Part shown: one piece after another, positions 45,606 through 54,153 of the stretch
How positions within the stretch are numbered: position 1 is the stretch's first letter
Layout of the letters: the number at the start of each line of letters is the position of its first letter
Assembly (NCBI RefSeq): GCF_000425845.1
Contig: NZ_AUEF01000008.1
Span: 52,038 to 116,037, forward strand
DNA: 64,000 nucleotides
Source: Jeotgalicoccus psychrophilus DSM 19085
Lineage (GTDB): Bacteria; Bacillota; Bacilli; Staphylococcales; Salinicoccaceae
Direction: 5' to 3'
The notes under the pieces: model-generated
Database searches by the model: none
Told to the model about the DNA's origin: nothing
Seen by the model: the letters and a program-made list of their open reading frames with translations, nothing else
Program-made: the position numbers and the translations under genes

Positions 45606-47096
45606 CTAATTCTTGTCTTTTTTAACCGGTGCAGTCACCAGATCTTCGAGCGGTTTCGCACGATAAACGAAGAATGACATTACTGCCGCAATCAACGCAA
45701 TAATAAAGATAATGAAGTAAACAAACTCCACACCCGATACCATTGCCGCTGACACAGCCGCTGGCGACTCAGGATTTGCAGCACCTTCTAAATAGCTCTG
45801 CTGACGTGAGTTAAGCAGTCCGAGAAACACCGATACACCGATTGCTCCTGCCAATGGCTGAAGCGTTGATACCACTGCGGTACCGTGTGTATATAAATGT
45901 TTCGGCAGCTGGTTTAAACCGTTCGTCTCAGCCGGCATCATTGTTGCAGACACACTGAGCATAATCAGCATAAAGCCGACAATAATTACCCACTCAGGCG
46001 TTTCAGCACTCAGGTTGCTGAACATAAACATCGTTACAGCAAGAATAATCGTTGCTGGAATCATCATCACTTTCGGGCCGACTTTATCGAATAAAGCACC
46101 CATAAACGGACTCATTATTCCATTTAACAAGCTTCCCGGCAGCAGTAAAAGACCAGCCGCCGCTGCAGTAAGTCCCATCGGCCCCTGCATAAATACCGGC
46201 AGAATAAGTTCTGATGCAAACATCACCATAATAATAATAACGAACAATACTACGGCATGCGAGAACATTGGGAATTTAAATACGCGTAAATCCATTAGCG
46301 GTTCATCGAGTTTAAGCTGGCGGAAAACAAATAGTGAAATTGCAATCACACCGATAATAATGGGAATGAATACTGAAGGTGTCATAAATCCATTCGCACT
46401 TTCACCAGCGTGACTGAACCCGTAAATTGTTGAACCTAAACCAATCGTTGAAAATACGATAGAAATCCAGTCGATTTTCGGTTTGGTCATTTCAGTTATG
46501 TTGACCAGATACTTCAAGGCAAATAAAATTGAAAAAATCGTAAACGGCATAACGAAGATAAATAAGAATCTCCAGCCGAAGTATTCTACAATAATACCTG
46601 AAAGCGTCGGACCGATGGCCGGTGCAAACATAATAACAAGACCGACAATCCCCATAATTTTTCCTCGTTTATGAGGCGGATATATTAATAAGAATACATT
46701 AAACATAATCGGCATAATTAAACCTGTACCGATTGCCTGAATCATACGTCCGAGGAGCAGTACACCAAACGTCGGCGCAAGTGCCGCGACGACTGTACCG
46801 ATAAAGAATGTAACCATCGTACCGATGAACAGCTGTCTGGTCGTAAACCATCCCATTAAGAGCGGTGACACAGGAATAACGATAGCCATTACAAGCATAA
46901 AGCCTGTCGCTACCCATTGAACTGTAGAGAGAGTAATATCGAACTCTGCCATCAGTGTCGTTAAAGCGATATTGAGCAATGTTTCATTTAAAATAGCGAA
47001 GAATGCACCGATAATTAACGCGACCATAATCGGCAGCGTTTTAGCATTTGGATCCTCCGATAAAAATTCGTACTTTATATTTTTTTCTGTTGTCAT
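45606..47096 (-). CDS. MFS multidrug transporter, DHA2 (14-helix, EmrB/QacA) family
   Basis: This 496-residue protein has about 14 helices. The family features are GFMLVMAIVIPVSPLLMGWF in helix 2, motif C-like GPTLSGIIVEYFGWRFLFIF in helix 5, and a late long loop. It exports drugs or other toxic compounds with protons. It is divergent from a MerR-type gene, and its promoter has the 19-bp spacer and central dyad typical of MerR activation, so the pump is probably induced by its substrates. Confidence 0.92.
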   Translation of the reverse strand: MTTEKNIKYEFLSEDPNAKTLPIMVALIIGAFFAILNETLLNIALTTLMAEFDITLSTVQWVATGFMLVMAIVIPVSPLLMGWFTTRQLFIGTMVTFFIGTVVAALAPTFGVLLLGRMIQAIGTGLIMPIMFNVFLLIYPPHKRGKIMGIVGLVIMFAPAIGPTLSGIIVEYFGWRFLFIFVMPFTIFSILFALKYLVNITEMTKPKIDWISIVFSTIGLGSTIYGFSHAGESANGFMTPSVFIPIIIGVIAISLFVFRQLKLDEPLMDLRVFKFPMFSHAVVLFVIIIMVMFASELILPVFMQGPMGLTAAAAGLLLLPGSLLNGIMSPFMGALFDKVGPKVMMIPATIILAVTMFMFSNLSAETPEWVIIVGFMLIMLSVSATMMPAETNGLNQLPKHLYTHGTAVVSTLQPLAGAIGVSVFLGLLNSRQQSYLEGAANPESPAAVSAAMVSGVEFVYFIIFIIALIAAVMSFFVYRAKPLEDLVTAPVKKDKN

Positions 47097-47169
47097 TCTG
47101 CACCTCTTATATTTTCTTCATCTTGAGAAGTGAGAGTTCTCAATACACATCAAAATGATGACCTAGTAT

Positions 47170-47200
47170 AATATAAGGTATATGGTAACCATACAGTCAA
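47170..47200 (-). promoter_or_regulatory. MerR-type promoter of the efflux gene
   Basis: On the minus strand TTGACT (47195-47200) and TATATT (47170-47175) are separated by 19 bp, longer than normal. The dyad TATGG-TAA-CCATA (47181-47193, plus strand) sits in the spacer. This is the architecture MerR regulators untwist to activate. Confidence 0.8.
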
Positions 47201-47212
47201 GAGGTGAGCATT

Positions 47213-48028
47213 ATGAAATCGGAAATATATTTTACGACAGGTGATTTCGCAAAACTGTGCGAAGTGACAAAGCAGACACTGTTTCATTACGATAACATCG
47301 GACTTCTTCGTCCTGCACATAAAGATAAGAAAGGATACCGCTATTACTCGTATACACAATTCGACACGATGTATGTCATTGAATCATTAAAAGAAATGGA
47401 AATGCCGCTTCGTGAAATCAAAGAATTTATCATTGTGACAACACCTGATACGATGATTAAATTGTTTAAAGAAAAATCACGGCAGATCTCCGACAAGATA
47501 AATAATCTTGCAAGCATTCAGAATACGATAGAAAAGAAAATATTAATTACTGAAGAAGCGAAGAAAACCGACTTCAGTAAAATCGTGCTGACTGAAGCAC
47601 AAGAGGAATACTTTTATTTAAGTTCACCGCTCTTAAATATCAGTGAGGACGAAAATAAAGCGGCCATATCCGATTTTTATAAGATATGTATGCGTGAACT
47701 TCATGAAAAATACTCTATCGGTGTAATGATGAACATAGAAGATATCGCAAACGGCGACTTTGAAAACTTTGAACACCTGTTTGCGAAAACAGATTACACT
47801 GATGCACTCCCGCTGGTAAAAAAAGATAAAACGATGCGGATTACCGGCTATCATACCGGAGAGTACGAAAACGTTGCGGTAACATTTGACGCAATCTTTG
47901 ATTTTATAGAAGAAAACCATCTTATCCCTGTTGATTACTTATATGCAGAACCTATACTCGACCGCATATCTGTAAATGACAGCGATAAATACGTGATGAA
48001 GATTACGATACCGGTAACTCGGGGTTAG
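47213..48028 (+). CDS. MerR-family regulator with GyrI-like effector domain
   Basis: GAGGTG precedes the ATG at 47213, giving 271 residues. The N-terminal MerR winged helix (about 6-75; FTTGDFAKLCEVTKQTLFHYD, GLLRP, GYRYYS) is followed by a dimerisation helix and a GyrI/BmrR-like small-molecule domain (about 115-271; YHTGEYENV). Its own start region overlaps the efflux promoter, so it should control both itself and the pump. The last codons abut array A5. Confidence 0.92.
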   Translation: MKSEIYFTTGDFAKLCEVTKQTLFHYDNIGLLRPAHKDKKGYRYYSYTQFDTMYVIESLKEMEMPLREIKEFIIVTTPDTMIKLFKEKSRQISDKINNLASIQNTIEKKILITEEAKKTDFSKIVLTEAQEEYFYLSSPLLNISEDENKAAISDFYKICMRELHEKYSIGVMMNIEDIANGDFENFEHLFAKTDYTDALPLVKKDKTMRITGYHTGEYENVAVTFDAIFDFIEENHLIPVDYLYAEPILDRISVNDSDKYVMKITIPVTRG

Positions 48029-48040
48029 ATTGTCCACTTC

Positions 48041-48178
48041 ATTGCGGAGCAAACGGCTTTACTCGGGGATGACAGAGTCTCATTGCGGAGCAAAACACTT
48101 TACTCGGTAACGACAGCGTCTCATTGCGGAGCAAAACACTTTACTCGGTAACGACAGCGTCTCATTGCGGAGCAAACC
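48041..48178. repeat. Intergenic tandem array A5, three 41-bp units plus a partial unit
   Basis: ATTGCGGAGCAAA repeats start at 48041, 48082, 48123 and 48164, exactly 41 bp apart. GAGCAAAA and CTTTACTC form an imperfect stem in each unit. The array starts 13 bp after the merR stop codon. The ACTCGGGG motif of the units also occurs in the last codons of merR, so the array may reach into the gene. Confidence 0.9.
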
Positions 48179-48257
48179 AGTATTTTTTTGCTATTCAGCT
48201 CACAATAGTATATATTCAAAGCAAAATAATCGATAACCACAATAAAGGAGCGATAAT

Positions 48258-48413
48258 ATGAGCAAATCCACTTCAGTCGTTAAAACCGGTGTCGGTTTCG
48301 GCACAGTTCTTGCTGTCACTATTTCATGGAGTCTCCATCAGTCCATCCTCTGGGCAATTATCCACGGAATCTTCAGCTGGCTCTATGTTATTTACTACGT
48401 CATCGTCAGATAA
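48258..48413 (+). CDS. 51-residue membrane protein, unknown function
   Basis: ATG at 48258 is preceded by AAAGGAG, and the frame ends at TAA 48411-48413, followed at once by a terminator. The protein has a polar start (MSKSTSVVKTGVGFGTV), then a hydrophobic segment and the aromatic helix ILWAIIHGIFSWLYVIYYVIV. The strong ribosome site and terminator argue for a real gene, too short for usual cut-offs. No function is known to me. Confidence 0.75.
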   Translation: MSKSTSVVKTGVGFGTVLAVTISWSLHQSILWAIIHGIFSWLYVIYYVIVR

Positions 48414-48416
48414 ATA

Positions 48417-48449
48417 AAAGTGTCTGCCAAAAAACGGCAAACACTTTTT
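48417..48449 (+). terminator. Terminator of the 51-residue gene
   Basis: AAGTGTCTGCC and GGCAAACACTT pair with one mismatch, followed by TTTTT. The next 200 bp to 48648 show no gene. Confidence 0.85.
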
Positions 48450-48648
48450 CAAGTAGTTTTTCATCATCGTTTCAGTGACTTCTTTATAAAGAAGCGGCCA
48501 ATATTTAATAATTTTACTGAAGTTTAATTCTTCCGGAAAACTTTAATTCAAACATCATCAAATATTTTCACTCTAAATTGTAATACTCACGATAAAAATA
48601 TACATTAATTGGGTATATAAAAGATAAATAATAACACGGAGTGTTTCG

Positions 48649-49068
48649 ATGATAACTTTATTAAAGTTAATAATAATTGGATTCGTTGCCGGAGCGATAC
48701 TTGCAGCAGTAGGGAAAATCATCCGGATTACTACAGGAAACAAAGCTGAAATCCTTTTATATAATATGGATTATATGCCAGTTATAAAAAGATGGAGCGA
48801 TAAGTGGATTACAGGAATTATTTTTCATTACACAACCTGTATCGTCAGTGCGGTTGTTTTATTCTACATACTTATTCCTTTTAGCTGGGAATTGAACATC
48901 TGGCCGTATGTTCTCGTTTATACTGCAGGCAGCGCCGCACTTTATTTCCTCAGTCTGCTCACGGATAAACCGCCCGCTTCCGACAGCTTTTCTTCATGGT
49001 TTTACTGGACATTCAGTCACGCGATATTCGGTTTTGCAGTAGGGTTTTTAATTAAATTATGGATATAA
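48649..49068 (+). CDS. Membrane protein of unknown function (YagU-like layout)
   Basis: This 139-residue protein has four hydrophobic segments (about 5-25, 55-80, 85-102, 118-138) and a charged loop after the first. GGAG precedes the ATG. The layout recalls YagU-type inner-membrane proteins, but I cannot confirm the family. It ends at a terminator shared with the convergent SurA-like gene. Confidence 0.7.
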   Translation: MITLLKLIIIGFVAGAILAAVGKIIRITTGNKAEILLYNMDYMPVIKRWSDKWITGIIFHYTTCIVSAVVLFYILIPFSWELNIWPYVLVYTAGSAALYFLSLLTDKPPASDSFSSWFYWTFSHAIFGFAVGFLIKLWI

Positions 49069-49104
49069 AAAAAGACTTATGGAATTTTAATTCCATAAGT
49101 CTTT
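49069..49104. terminator. Bidirectional terminator
   Basis: AAAGACTTATGGAAT and ATTCCATAAGTCTTT pair perfectly around TTTA between two convergent genes. Confidence 0.92.
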
Positions 49105-49112
49105 ACTCATTA

Positions 49113-49886
49113 TTACAGATGCATTGTCACATCTGCACTTTCTTTAAGGTCTGCAACTAATGCTTGTGCTGCTTCGCCTTCTTTTTGCATTACTACTTGT
49201 TCTTTAAGCTGCGGTTCAAGTTCTTCAAATGATGGCGGCTCTTCTTCAGTTTCCATTTGTTCCATTTGAGCGACCTGGGCATCGTAAATTTCCTGCATTT
49301 CTTCTTTCGACGGTTCAATGTCGCCAGCTTCTTCTGCGATCAGTTTATCCACTTTGACCTGCATATCTACCTGTGTCATTACTTCATCTTTAGGCATTCC
49401 CTGTTCTTCAAAAGCTGCGAACAGATCCTCCTGTGATTCCATGCCATTTTGTTCCACTAAGCTGTCAAGAACACCATTAGTATCTTCTTCAGTTACTTCA
49501 AGCTCACGGTTATCCGCTTCCTGAATTAATAACTCCTGTGATACCAGTCCGTCTGCGACTTGTTTTTTAAGATCGTCCTGGTTCACTTCTTCACCGGACA
49601 TCTGAGACATCATCGCCATTTGCTGGAATTGCATATTATACGCTTCTTCAAATTCCGCTTTTTCAATTTTAGTATCATTTACTTCAGCAACAACATCAGG
49701 TACGCCTTCTAAATCTGGTTCAGGCATTTCCGGCTGTTCTGCCGCTGCGCCTTCTTCACCTTTTGATTGAGGTGCTTCTGCTTCCTCGGCACTACCAGTA
49801 TCTTCTGCTGCTTCTTCATCGCCATTGCATGCTGTGAGCAACAGCAATGAACCAATTATTGTTAAACTCGATAACCATTTTTTCAT
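49113..49886 (-). CDS. SurA N-terminal-domain lipoprotein (PrsA-like, no PPIase domain)
   Basis: This 257-residue lipoprotein has the lipobox LTAC with C20, an acidic low-complexity linker (about 25-65), and a SurA_N chaperone domain from about 65 with VAEVNDTKIEKAEFEEAY. Unlike PrsA it has no parvulin domain between the N- and C-terminal helical lobes. It is likely an extracytoplasmic folding helper attached to the membrane. AAAGGAG precedes the ATG. Confidence 0.85.
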   Translation of the reverse strand: MKKWLSSLTIIGSLLLLTACNGDEEAAEDTGSAEEAEAPQSKGEEGAAAEQPEMPEPDLEGVPDVVAEVNDTKIEKAEFEEAYNMQFQQMAMMSQMSGEEVNQDDLKKQVADGLVSQELLIQEADNRELEVTEEDTNGVLDSLVEQNGMESQEDLFAAFEEQGMPKDEVMTQVDMQVKVDKLIAEEAGDIEPSKEEMQEIYDAQVAQMEQMETEEEPPSFEELEPQLKEQVVMQKEGEAAQALVADLKESADVTMHL

Positions 49887-50027
49887 TTTGGAATTCTCCT
49901 TTGATTACTTACTTGTCCGTCATTCTATCGCACATTCATTTCTGAGGCATGTAAAAAGCGGCTCACAAGAAAATTATTTTCACGATATATGATTAATTCG
50001 TGACATTGTGAATCGGCTCACTATAAA

Positions 50028-50074
50028 TAAAACCCTGTACCAAATACAGTAATGTACCTGATACAGGGTCTTTA
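50028..50074 (-). terminator. Terminator of the gcvPA-gcvPB operon
   Basis: ACCCTGTA and TACAGGGT pair with a large loop, with further GTAC pairing inside, and a T-run on the minus strand. Confidence 0.75.
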
Positions 50075-50080
50075 AAAGTT

Positions 50081-51547
50081 TTATTTTTCTTCTTTATTCC
50101 AGCGGAAAACAGGTTTACGTGAAGCTCTAGTTTCGTCTAAACGTTTAACCGGTGTTTTGTGTGGCGCTGAGTGAATAATGTCAGGGTTGCTTTCTGCTTC
50201 ATCAGCAATTTGAAGCATTGTATCGATAAAGTGATCAAGAGTTTCTTTAGACTCTGTCTCAGTTGGCTCGATCATAAGTGCTTCGTCTACGATTAGCGGG
50301 AAGTAAACAGTTGGTGGGTGGATATCAAAGTCCATCAGGCGCTTAGCGATATCTGATGTTCTAACTCCCTGTGCTTTCTGTTTATTACCAGAGATAACGA
50401 ATTCGTGTTTACAGTGCTGTGTAAATGGAAGTTCGTATTTCTCCTGCAGGCTGCGCATAATGTAGTTCGCATTAAGTACAGCAAGCTCACTTGCTTTTTT
50501 AAGTCCTTCAGCACCTAATGTACGGATGTACGTGTATGCACGGACGTTAATTCCAAAGTTACCGTAGAAGTTTTTAACCATACCGATTGATTGCGGACGG
50601 TCGTAATCTAAATCGTATACGCCGTTCTCTTCACGGACAACTGGTTTTGGAAGGTATGGCGCAAGCTCATCAGTTACACCGATTGGGCCTGATCCAGGTC
50701 CGCCACCGCCGTGCGGGCCAGTGAATGTTTTGTGTAAGTTAAGGTGAACTGCGTCAAAGCCCATGTCTCCAGGACGTGCGTAACCCATAATAGCGTTAAG
50801 GTTTGCACCGTCATAGTACATTTTACCGCCCGCTTCATGGATGATCTCTGACATTTCAAGAATTTGTGTTTCAAATAAACCTAATGTGTTCGGGTTTGTC
50901 AGCATAAGCGCTGCCGTGTTTTCGCTAACGACTTTCTTAAGGTCTTCAACGTCAACTAAACCTTTATCATTCGATTTAACCTCAACGATTTTGAATCCTG
51001 CAATTGCTGCAGACGCCGGGTTCGTACCGTGTGCTGAGTCAGGAACGATAACTTCATTACGGTGTGACTCTCCGTTAGCTTCGTGGAAAGCTTTAAATAC
51101 CATAAGTGCAGTCCATTCACCCTGTGAACCGGCAGCCGGCTGTAAAGTGATTTCGTCCATTCCTGTAATTTCTTCAAGGTGTACTTGAAGATCGTACATT
51201 AACTCTAAAGCACCCTGGATAGTCCTAGTATCCTGATACGGATGAATGTGGCTGAATCCCGGTAATCTAACAACATCTTCGTTAATTACAGGGTTGTATT
51301 TCATCGTACATGATCCTAAAGGATAGAATCCTGTGTGGATACCGAAGTTACGGTTCGATAAGCCAGTGTAGTGACGCATTAATTCCAGTTCATCAACTTC
51401 CGGAAGATTTGCATCTACTTTACGAACGAAATCAGCACCAATTTCTTCTTCTAAATTAACTTCTGGTACATCAAGTGCAGGGAGGTTGTAACCTACTCTG
51501 CCTTCTTTACTGCGTTCAAAAATTAATGGAAAGTTTTCATTAGCCAT
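50081..51547 (-). CDS. gcvPB: Glycine dehydrogenase (decarboxylating) subunit 2
   Basis: The frame is open from 51616, but the conserved start ([13 protein letters not shown]) is the ATG at 51547, which overlaps the gcvPA stop by 8 bp. It has 488 residues. K273 in [14 protein letters not shown] holds the PLP cofactor. With gcvPA it forms the split P-protein that decarboxylates glycine and passes the aminomethyl group to lipoylated GcvH. Confidence 0.96.
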   Translation of the reverse strand: MANENFPLIFERSKEGRVGYNLPALDVPEVNLEEEIGADFVRKVDANLPEVDELELMRHYTGLSNRNFGIHTGFYPLGSCTMKYNPVINEDVVRLPGFSHIHPYQDTRTIQGALELMYDLQVHLEEITGMDEITLQPAAGSQGEWTALMVFKAFHEANGESHRNEVIVPDSAHGTNPASAAIAGFKIVEVKSNDKGLVDVEDLKKVVSENTAALMLTNPNTLGLFETQILEMSEIIHEAGGKMYYDGANLNAIMGYARPGDMGFDAVHLNLHKTFTGPHGGGGPGSGPIGVTDELAPYLPKPVVREENGVYDLDYDRPQSIGMVKNFYGNFGINVRAYTYIRTLGAEGLKKASELAVLNANYIMRSLQEKYELPFTQHCKHEFVISGNKQKAQGVRTSDIAKRLMDFDIHPPTVYFPLIVDEALMIEPTETESKETLDHFIDTMLQIADEAESNPDIIHSAPHKTPVKRLDETRASRKPVFRWNKEEK

Positions 51548-52892
51548 TGTTGATATCCCCCAATTCTTTAACAAATGCATCGATTTCTTCTTTCGAACGA
51601 ATTTCTGTCGTTGCAATCAGCATGTGGTTTTCGAACTCAGGGTAAATGATGCCAAGGTCAAATCCACCGACAATCCCTTTATCGAATAACTTCTCGTTAA
51701 CCTCTTTAACAGGTTGTGAAAGCTTAACTACGAATTCGTTGAAGAATGATCCTTTGAATGCTGCTGGTAAACCAGCTTCTTCAAGCTGTTTCTGAGTATA
51801 TCTTGCTTTTTGCATATTCAGTTTAGACATATCTTTAACACCGTTCTTGCCAAGTGCACTCATTGCAGCTGAACTAGCTACTGCGTTTAATGCCTGGTTA
51901 GATGTAATGTTTGATGTCGCTTTTTCACGTCTGATGTGCTGTTCTCTCGTTTGAAGTGCAAGAACGTATCCGCGCTGGCCGTCCTGGTCAACTGTTTCAC
52001 CAACGAAACGTCCAGGTACTTTACGCATTAACTTATCAGTTGTAGCGAAGTAACCACAGTGCGGTCCGCCAAGCTGTGCAGGAATACCGAATACTTGTGT
52101 ATCACCAACAACAATATCAGCGCCGAATTCTGAAGGCGGAGTTAAGTATCCTAATGCTAACGGATTACTTGAAACAACCATCATTGCTTTAGGCTGTGCT
52201 TTAATTAATTCATTTATTTTATCAAGTGGTTCAATCTGACCTAAGAAGTTAGGGTATTGAACGATAACTGAAGCTGTATCTTCATCAATTTCTTTTTCAA
52301 GTTGTGCTAAGTCAATTTTCCCGTCAGTTAAGCCAATTTCAACAATCTCAAGGCCTTTACCTTTTGATGCAGTTTTAACTAATTGACGGTACTCAGGGTG
52401 CAATGCTTCAGATACTAAGATTTTTTTCTTCTTAGTTTGAACGTTGCTTAAGTACATTGCTTCTACAACAGCAGTTCCGCCGTCATATAATGAAGAGTTT
52501 ACGATAGGCATACCGGTAATTTCAGAAACCATAGTCTGGAACTCAAACATAGCTTGAAGTTCACCCTGTGTCATTTCCGGCTGGTAAGGCGTGTAAGAAG
52601 TATAAAATTCTTGTCTTGAAATAACGTGGTCAACTACTGACGGGATAAAGTGATCGTATACCCCAGCACCTAAAAATGAACTGTAGTCCTGCAGGTTGGC
52701 GTTTTTAGCAGCCAATGCAGTCATTTCTTTTTTAAGTTCGTACTCACTAGTTGGTTCTTTCAGATTTAATTTTCTGTCCAGTCTAACTTTTTCAGGAATA
52801 TCTGAAAAAAGCTCGTCTGTGGATTTTGCACCGATCTTTTCTAACATCTGTGTTTTATCAGCTTCAGTAGCTGGTAAATAACGAAAATCCAT
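51540..52892 (-). CDS. gcvPA: Glycine dehydrogenase (decarboxylating) subunit 1
   Basis: GGAGG before the ATG at 52892 sets the start, giving the family sequence [13 protein letters not shown] and 450 residues; upstream in-frame ATGs are not credible. Typical segments are [12 protein letters not shown] near 70 and [21 protein letters not shown] near 250. It has no PLP lysine of its own and works with gcvPB. The usual partner gcvT is not upstream, and no glycine-riboswitch pattern is seen in the leader. Confidence 0.96.
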   Translation of the reverse strand: MDFRYLPATEADKTQMLEKIGAKSTDELFSDIPEKVRLDRKLNLKEPTSEYELKKEMTALAAKNANLQDYSSFLGAGVYDHFIPSVVDHVISRQEFYTSYTPYQPEMTQGELQAMFEFQTMVSEITGMPIVNSSLYDGGTAVVEAMYLSNVQTKKKKILVSEALHPEYRQLVKTASKGKGLEIVEIGLTDGKIDLAQLEKEIDEDTASVIVQYPNFLGQIEPLDKINELIKAQPKAMMVVSSNPLALGYLTPPSEFGADIVVGDTQVFGIPAQLGGPHCGYFATTDKLMRKVPGRFVGETVDQDGQRGYVLALQTREQHIRREKATSNITSNQALNAVASSAAMSALGKNGVKDMSKLNMQKARYTQKQLEEAGLPAAFKGSFFNEFVVKLSQPVKEVNEKLFDKGIVGGFDLGIIYPEFENHMLIATTEIRSKEEIDAFVKELGDINNG

Positions 52893-53238
52893 TACAATTT
52901 CCTCCCTGTTCTTCACATTTATAATATAATAATTTGCTATTATTATTTTATTTCCACACTCTATACTACCATATCGAATTAAATAAATAATCAATTTAGC
53001 AGCAGAGCTTATATGGAAAACACTGAATATATACAGCGCTTCCAAAAATCATTATTGCTGTTTTCAGATTTTCTGATTATTTTTCCATACAACGTTTATT
53101 ATAGTGGCTTTTTGGGTACAATGCCAGTCTGATGTTATATATAACGTTTTATTTTGTGCAAAAGTTATAAACAGTCTACATAATAATAAGGAAAAATAAT
53201 GATAGTATATAAGAAGAACAGTAGAAAGGACTGCTTTT
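52893..53238. other. Intergenic region between divergent gcvPA and NmrA-like gene
   Basis: No gene is seen here. A likely promoter for the 53239 gene has TTGTGC and TACATA 17 bp apart near 53156-53184. An interrupted inverted repeat, TGGAA...CTG and CAG...TTCCA, lies near 53011-53044 and could be an operator. I found no gcvT and no riboswitch hallmark. Confidence 0.4.
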
Positions 53239-53859
53239 ATGAATATTTTACTTTTAGGAATGACAGGCAGAGTCGGCAGTGAAATTGCAAAGCTGGCTTT
53301 GGAAGATAAACACCAGGTGACAGCACTTGTGCGCACGCCTGAAAAGATATCAATTAATGATGAAAATTTATCAATTATAAAAGGTGACGTTACGGTTAAA
53401 GAAGACGTTGAGCGTACCATGAAAGGTGCAGATGCTGTCATCAGCGCTTTAAATACAGACGGCGCCGATACGCTGACAAAAAGCATGCCGCTGATTATTG
53501 AAGCGATGACCGATGAAAGTATTAAGCGGATTGTCACGGTTGGTACTGCAGGAATACTGAACAGCAGAGCTGAACCCGACGTGCTGCGCTATCAATCCAG
53601 CGAGTCAAAACGGAAATTAACACGCGCAGCAGAAGAACATCATAAAACATATCTGCTGCTTGAAGACTCGAACCTCGACTGGACAGTCGTCTGCCCTACT
53701 TATTTACCGGACGGTGAAGCTGTTGGTGAACACCGTGAAGAACGTGACTTCCTGCCTGAAGACGGCAAGAAGATTACAGTTGGAGATACAGCAGAGTTTG
53801 TGTATAAGCAGCTTGAGAGTGATAAATATATTAAATCCCGTGTTGGGATAGCCTATTGA
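53239..53859 (+). CDS. NAD(P)-binding oxidoreductase, NmrA/SDR5-like
   Basis: This 206-residue protein starts NILLLGMTGRVGSE, with the GxxGxxG nucleotide motif at 7-13, and continues as a single Rossmann domain like YhfK/YwnB proteins. DWTVVCPTYL near 147-156 is a typical late segment. It is similar in kind to the 38091 protein. GAAAGGA precedes the ATG. Array A6 begins 13 bp after its stop. Confidence 0.85.
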   Translation: MNILLLGMTGRVGSEIAKLALEDKHQVTALVRTPEKISINDENLSIIKGDVTVKEDVERTMKGADAVISALNTDGADTLTKSMPLIIEAMTDESIKRIVTVGTAGILNSRAEPDVLRYQSSESKRKLTRAAEEHHKTYLLLEDSNLDWTVVCPTYLPDGEAVGEHREERDFLPEDGKKITVGDTAEFVYKQLESDKYIKSRVGIAY

Positions 53860-53872
53860 GAAAACTTGGGCT

Positions 53873-54050
53873 GGACACATATGAGCGGGCGTCATACCAG
53901 TCCGAAGATACTGGGACACATATGAGCGGGTGTCATACCAGTCCCAGGGCTTTGGAACACATATGAGCGAGTGTCATACCAGTCCCAGGGCTTTGGAACA
54001 CATATGAGCGAGTGTCATACCAGTCCGAGGATACTGGAATACATATGAAG
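53873..54050. repeat. Intergenic tandem array A6, four 41-bp units plus a partial unit
   Basis: Units start at 53873, 53914, about 53955 and 53996, with a cut-off fifth near 54037; the ACACATATG motif recurs every 41 bp. Each unit has TATGA, a seven-base loop GCGGGCG (variants GCGGGTG, GCGAGTG) and TCATA, with outer GGAC/GTCC arms. It lies between the convergent NmrA-like gene and glmS. Confidence 0.92.
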
Positions 54051-54090
54051 TCAGAGATGACGAAAAGTATCTACTATAAAATCTGATTTA

Positions 54091-54137
54091 ATAAAACATC
54101 CCTTTGAACTATAAAGTTCAAAGGGATGACGTTTTAG
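54091..54137 (-). terminator. Terminator of glmS
   Basis: CATCCCTTTGAACT (54097) pairs perfectly with AGTTCAAAGGGATG (ending 54128) around ATAA; the minus strand then reads TTTTATT. Confidence 0.92.
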
Positions 54138-54153
54138 ATTCCTAAATATTACT

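Noticed and set aside
52893..53238. Glycine riboswitch before gcvPA
   Set aside because: No GGAGAG-type aptamer pattern or paired aptamers could be read in the leader.
8507..54050. Staphylococcus aureus STAR elements
   Set aside because: The units lack the STAR core (TGTTG-GGCCC type) and have a different unit design.
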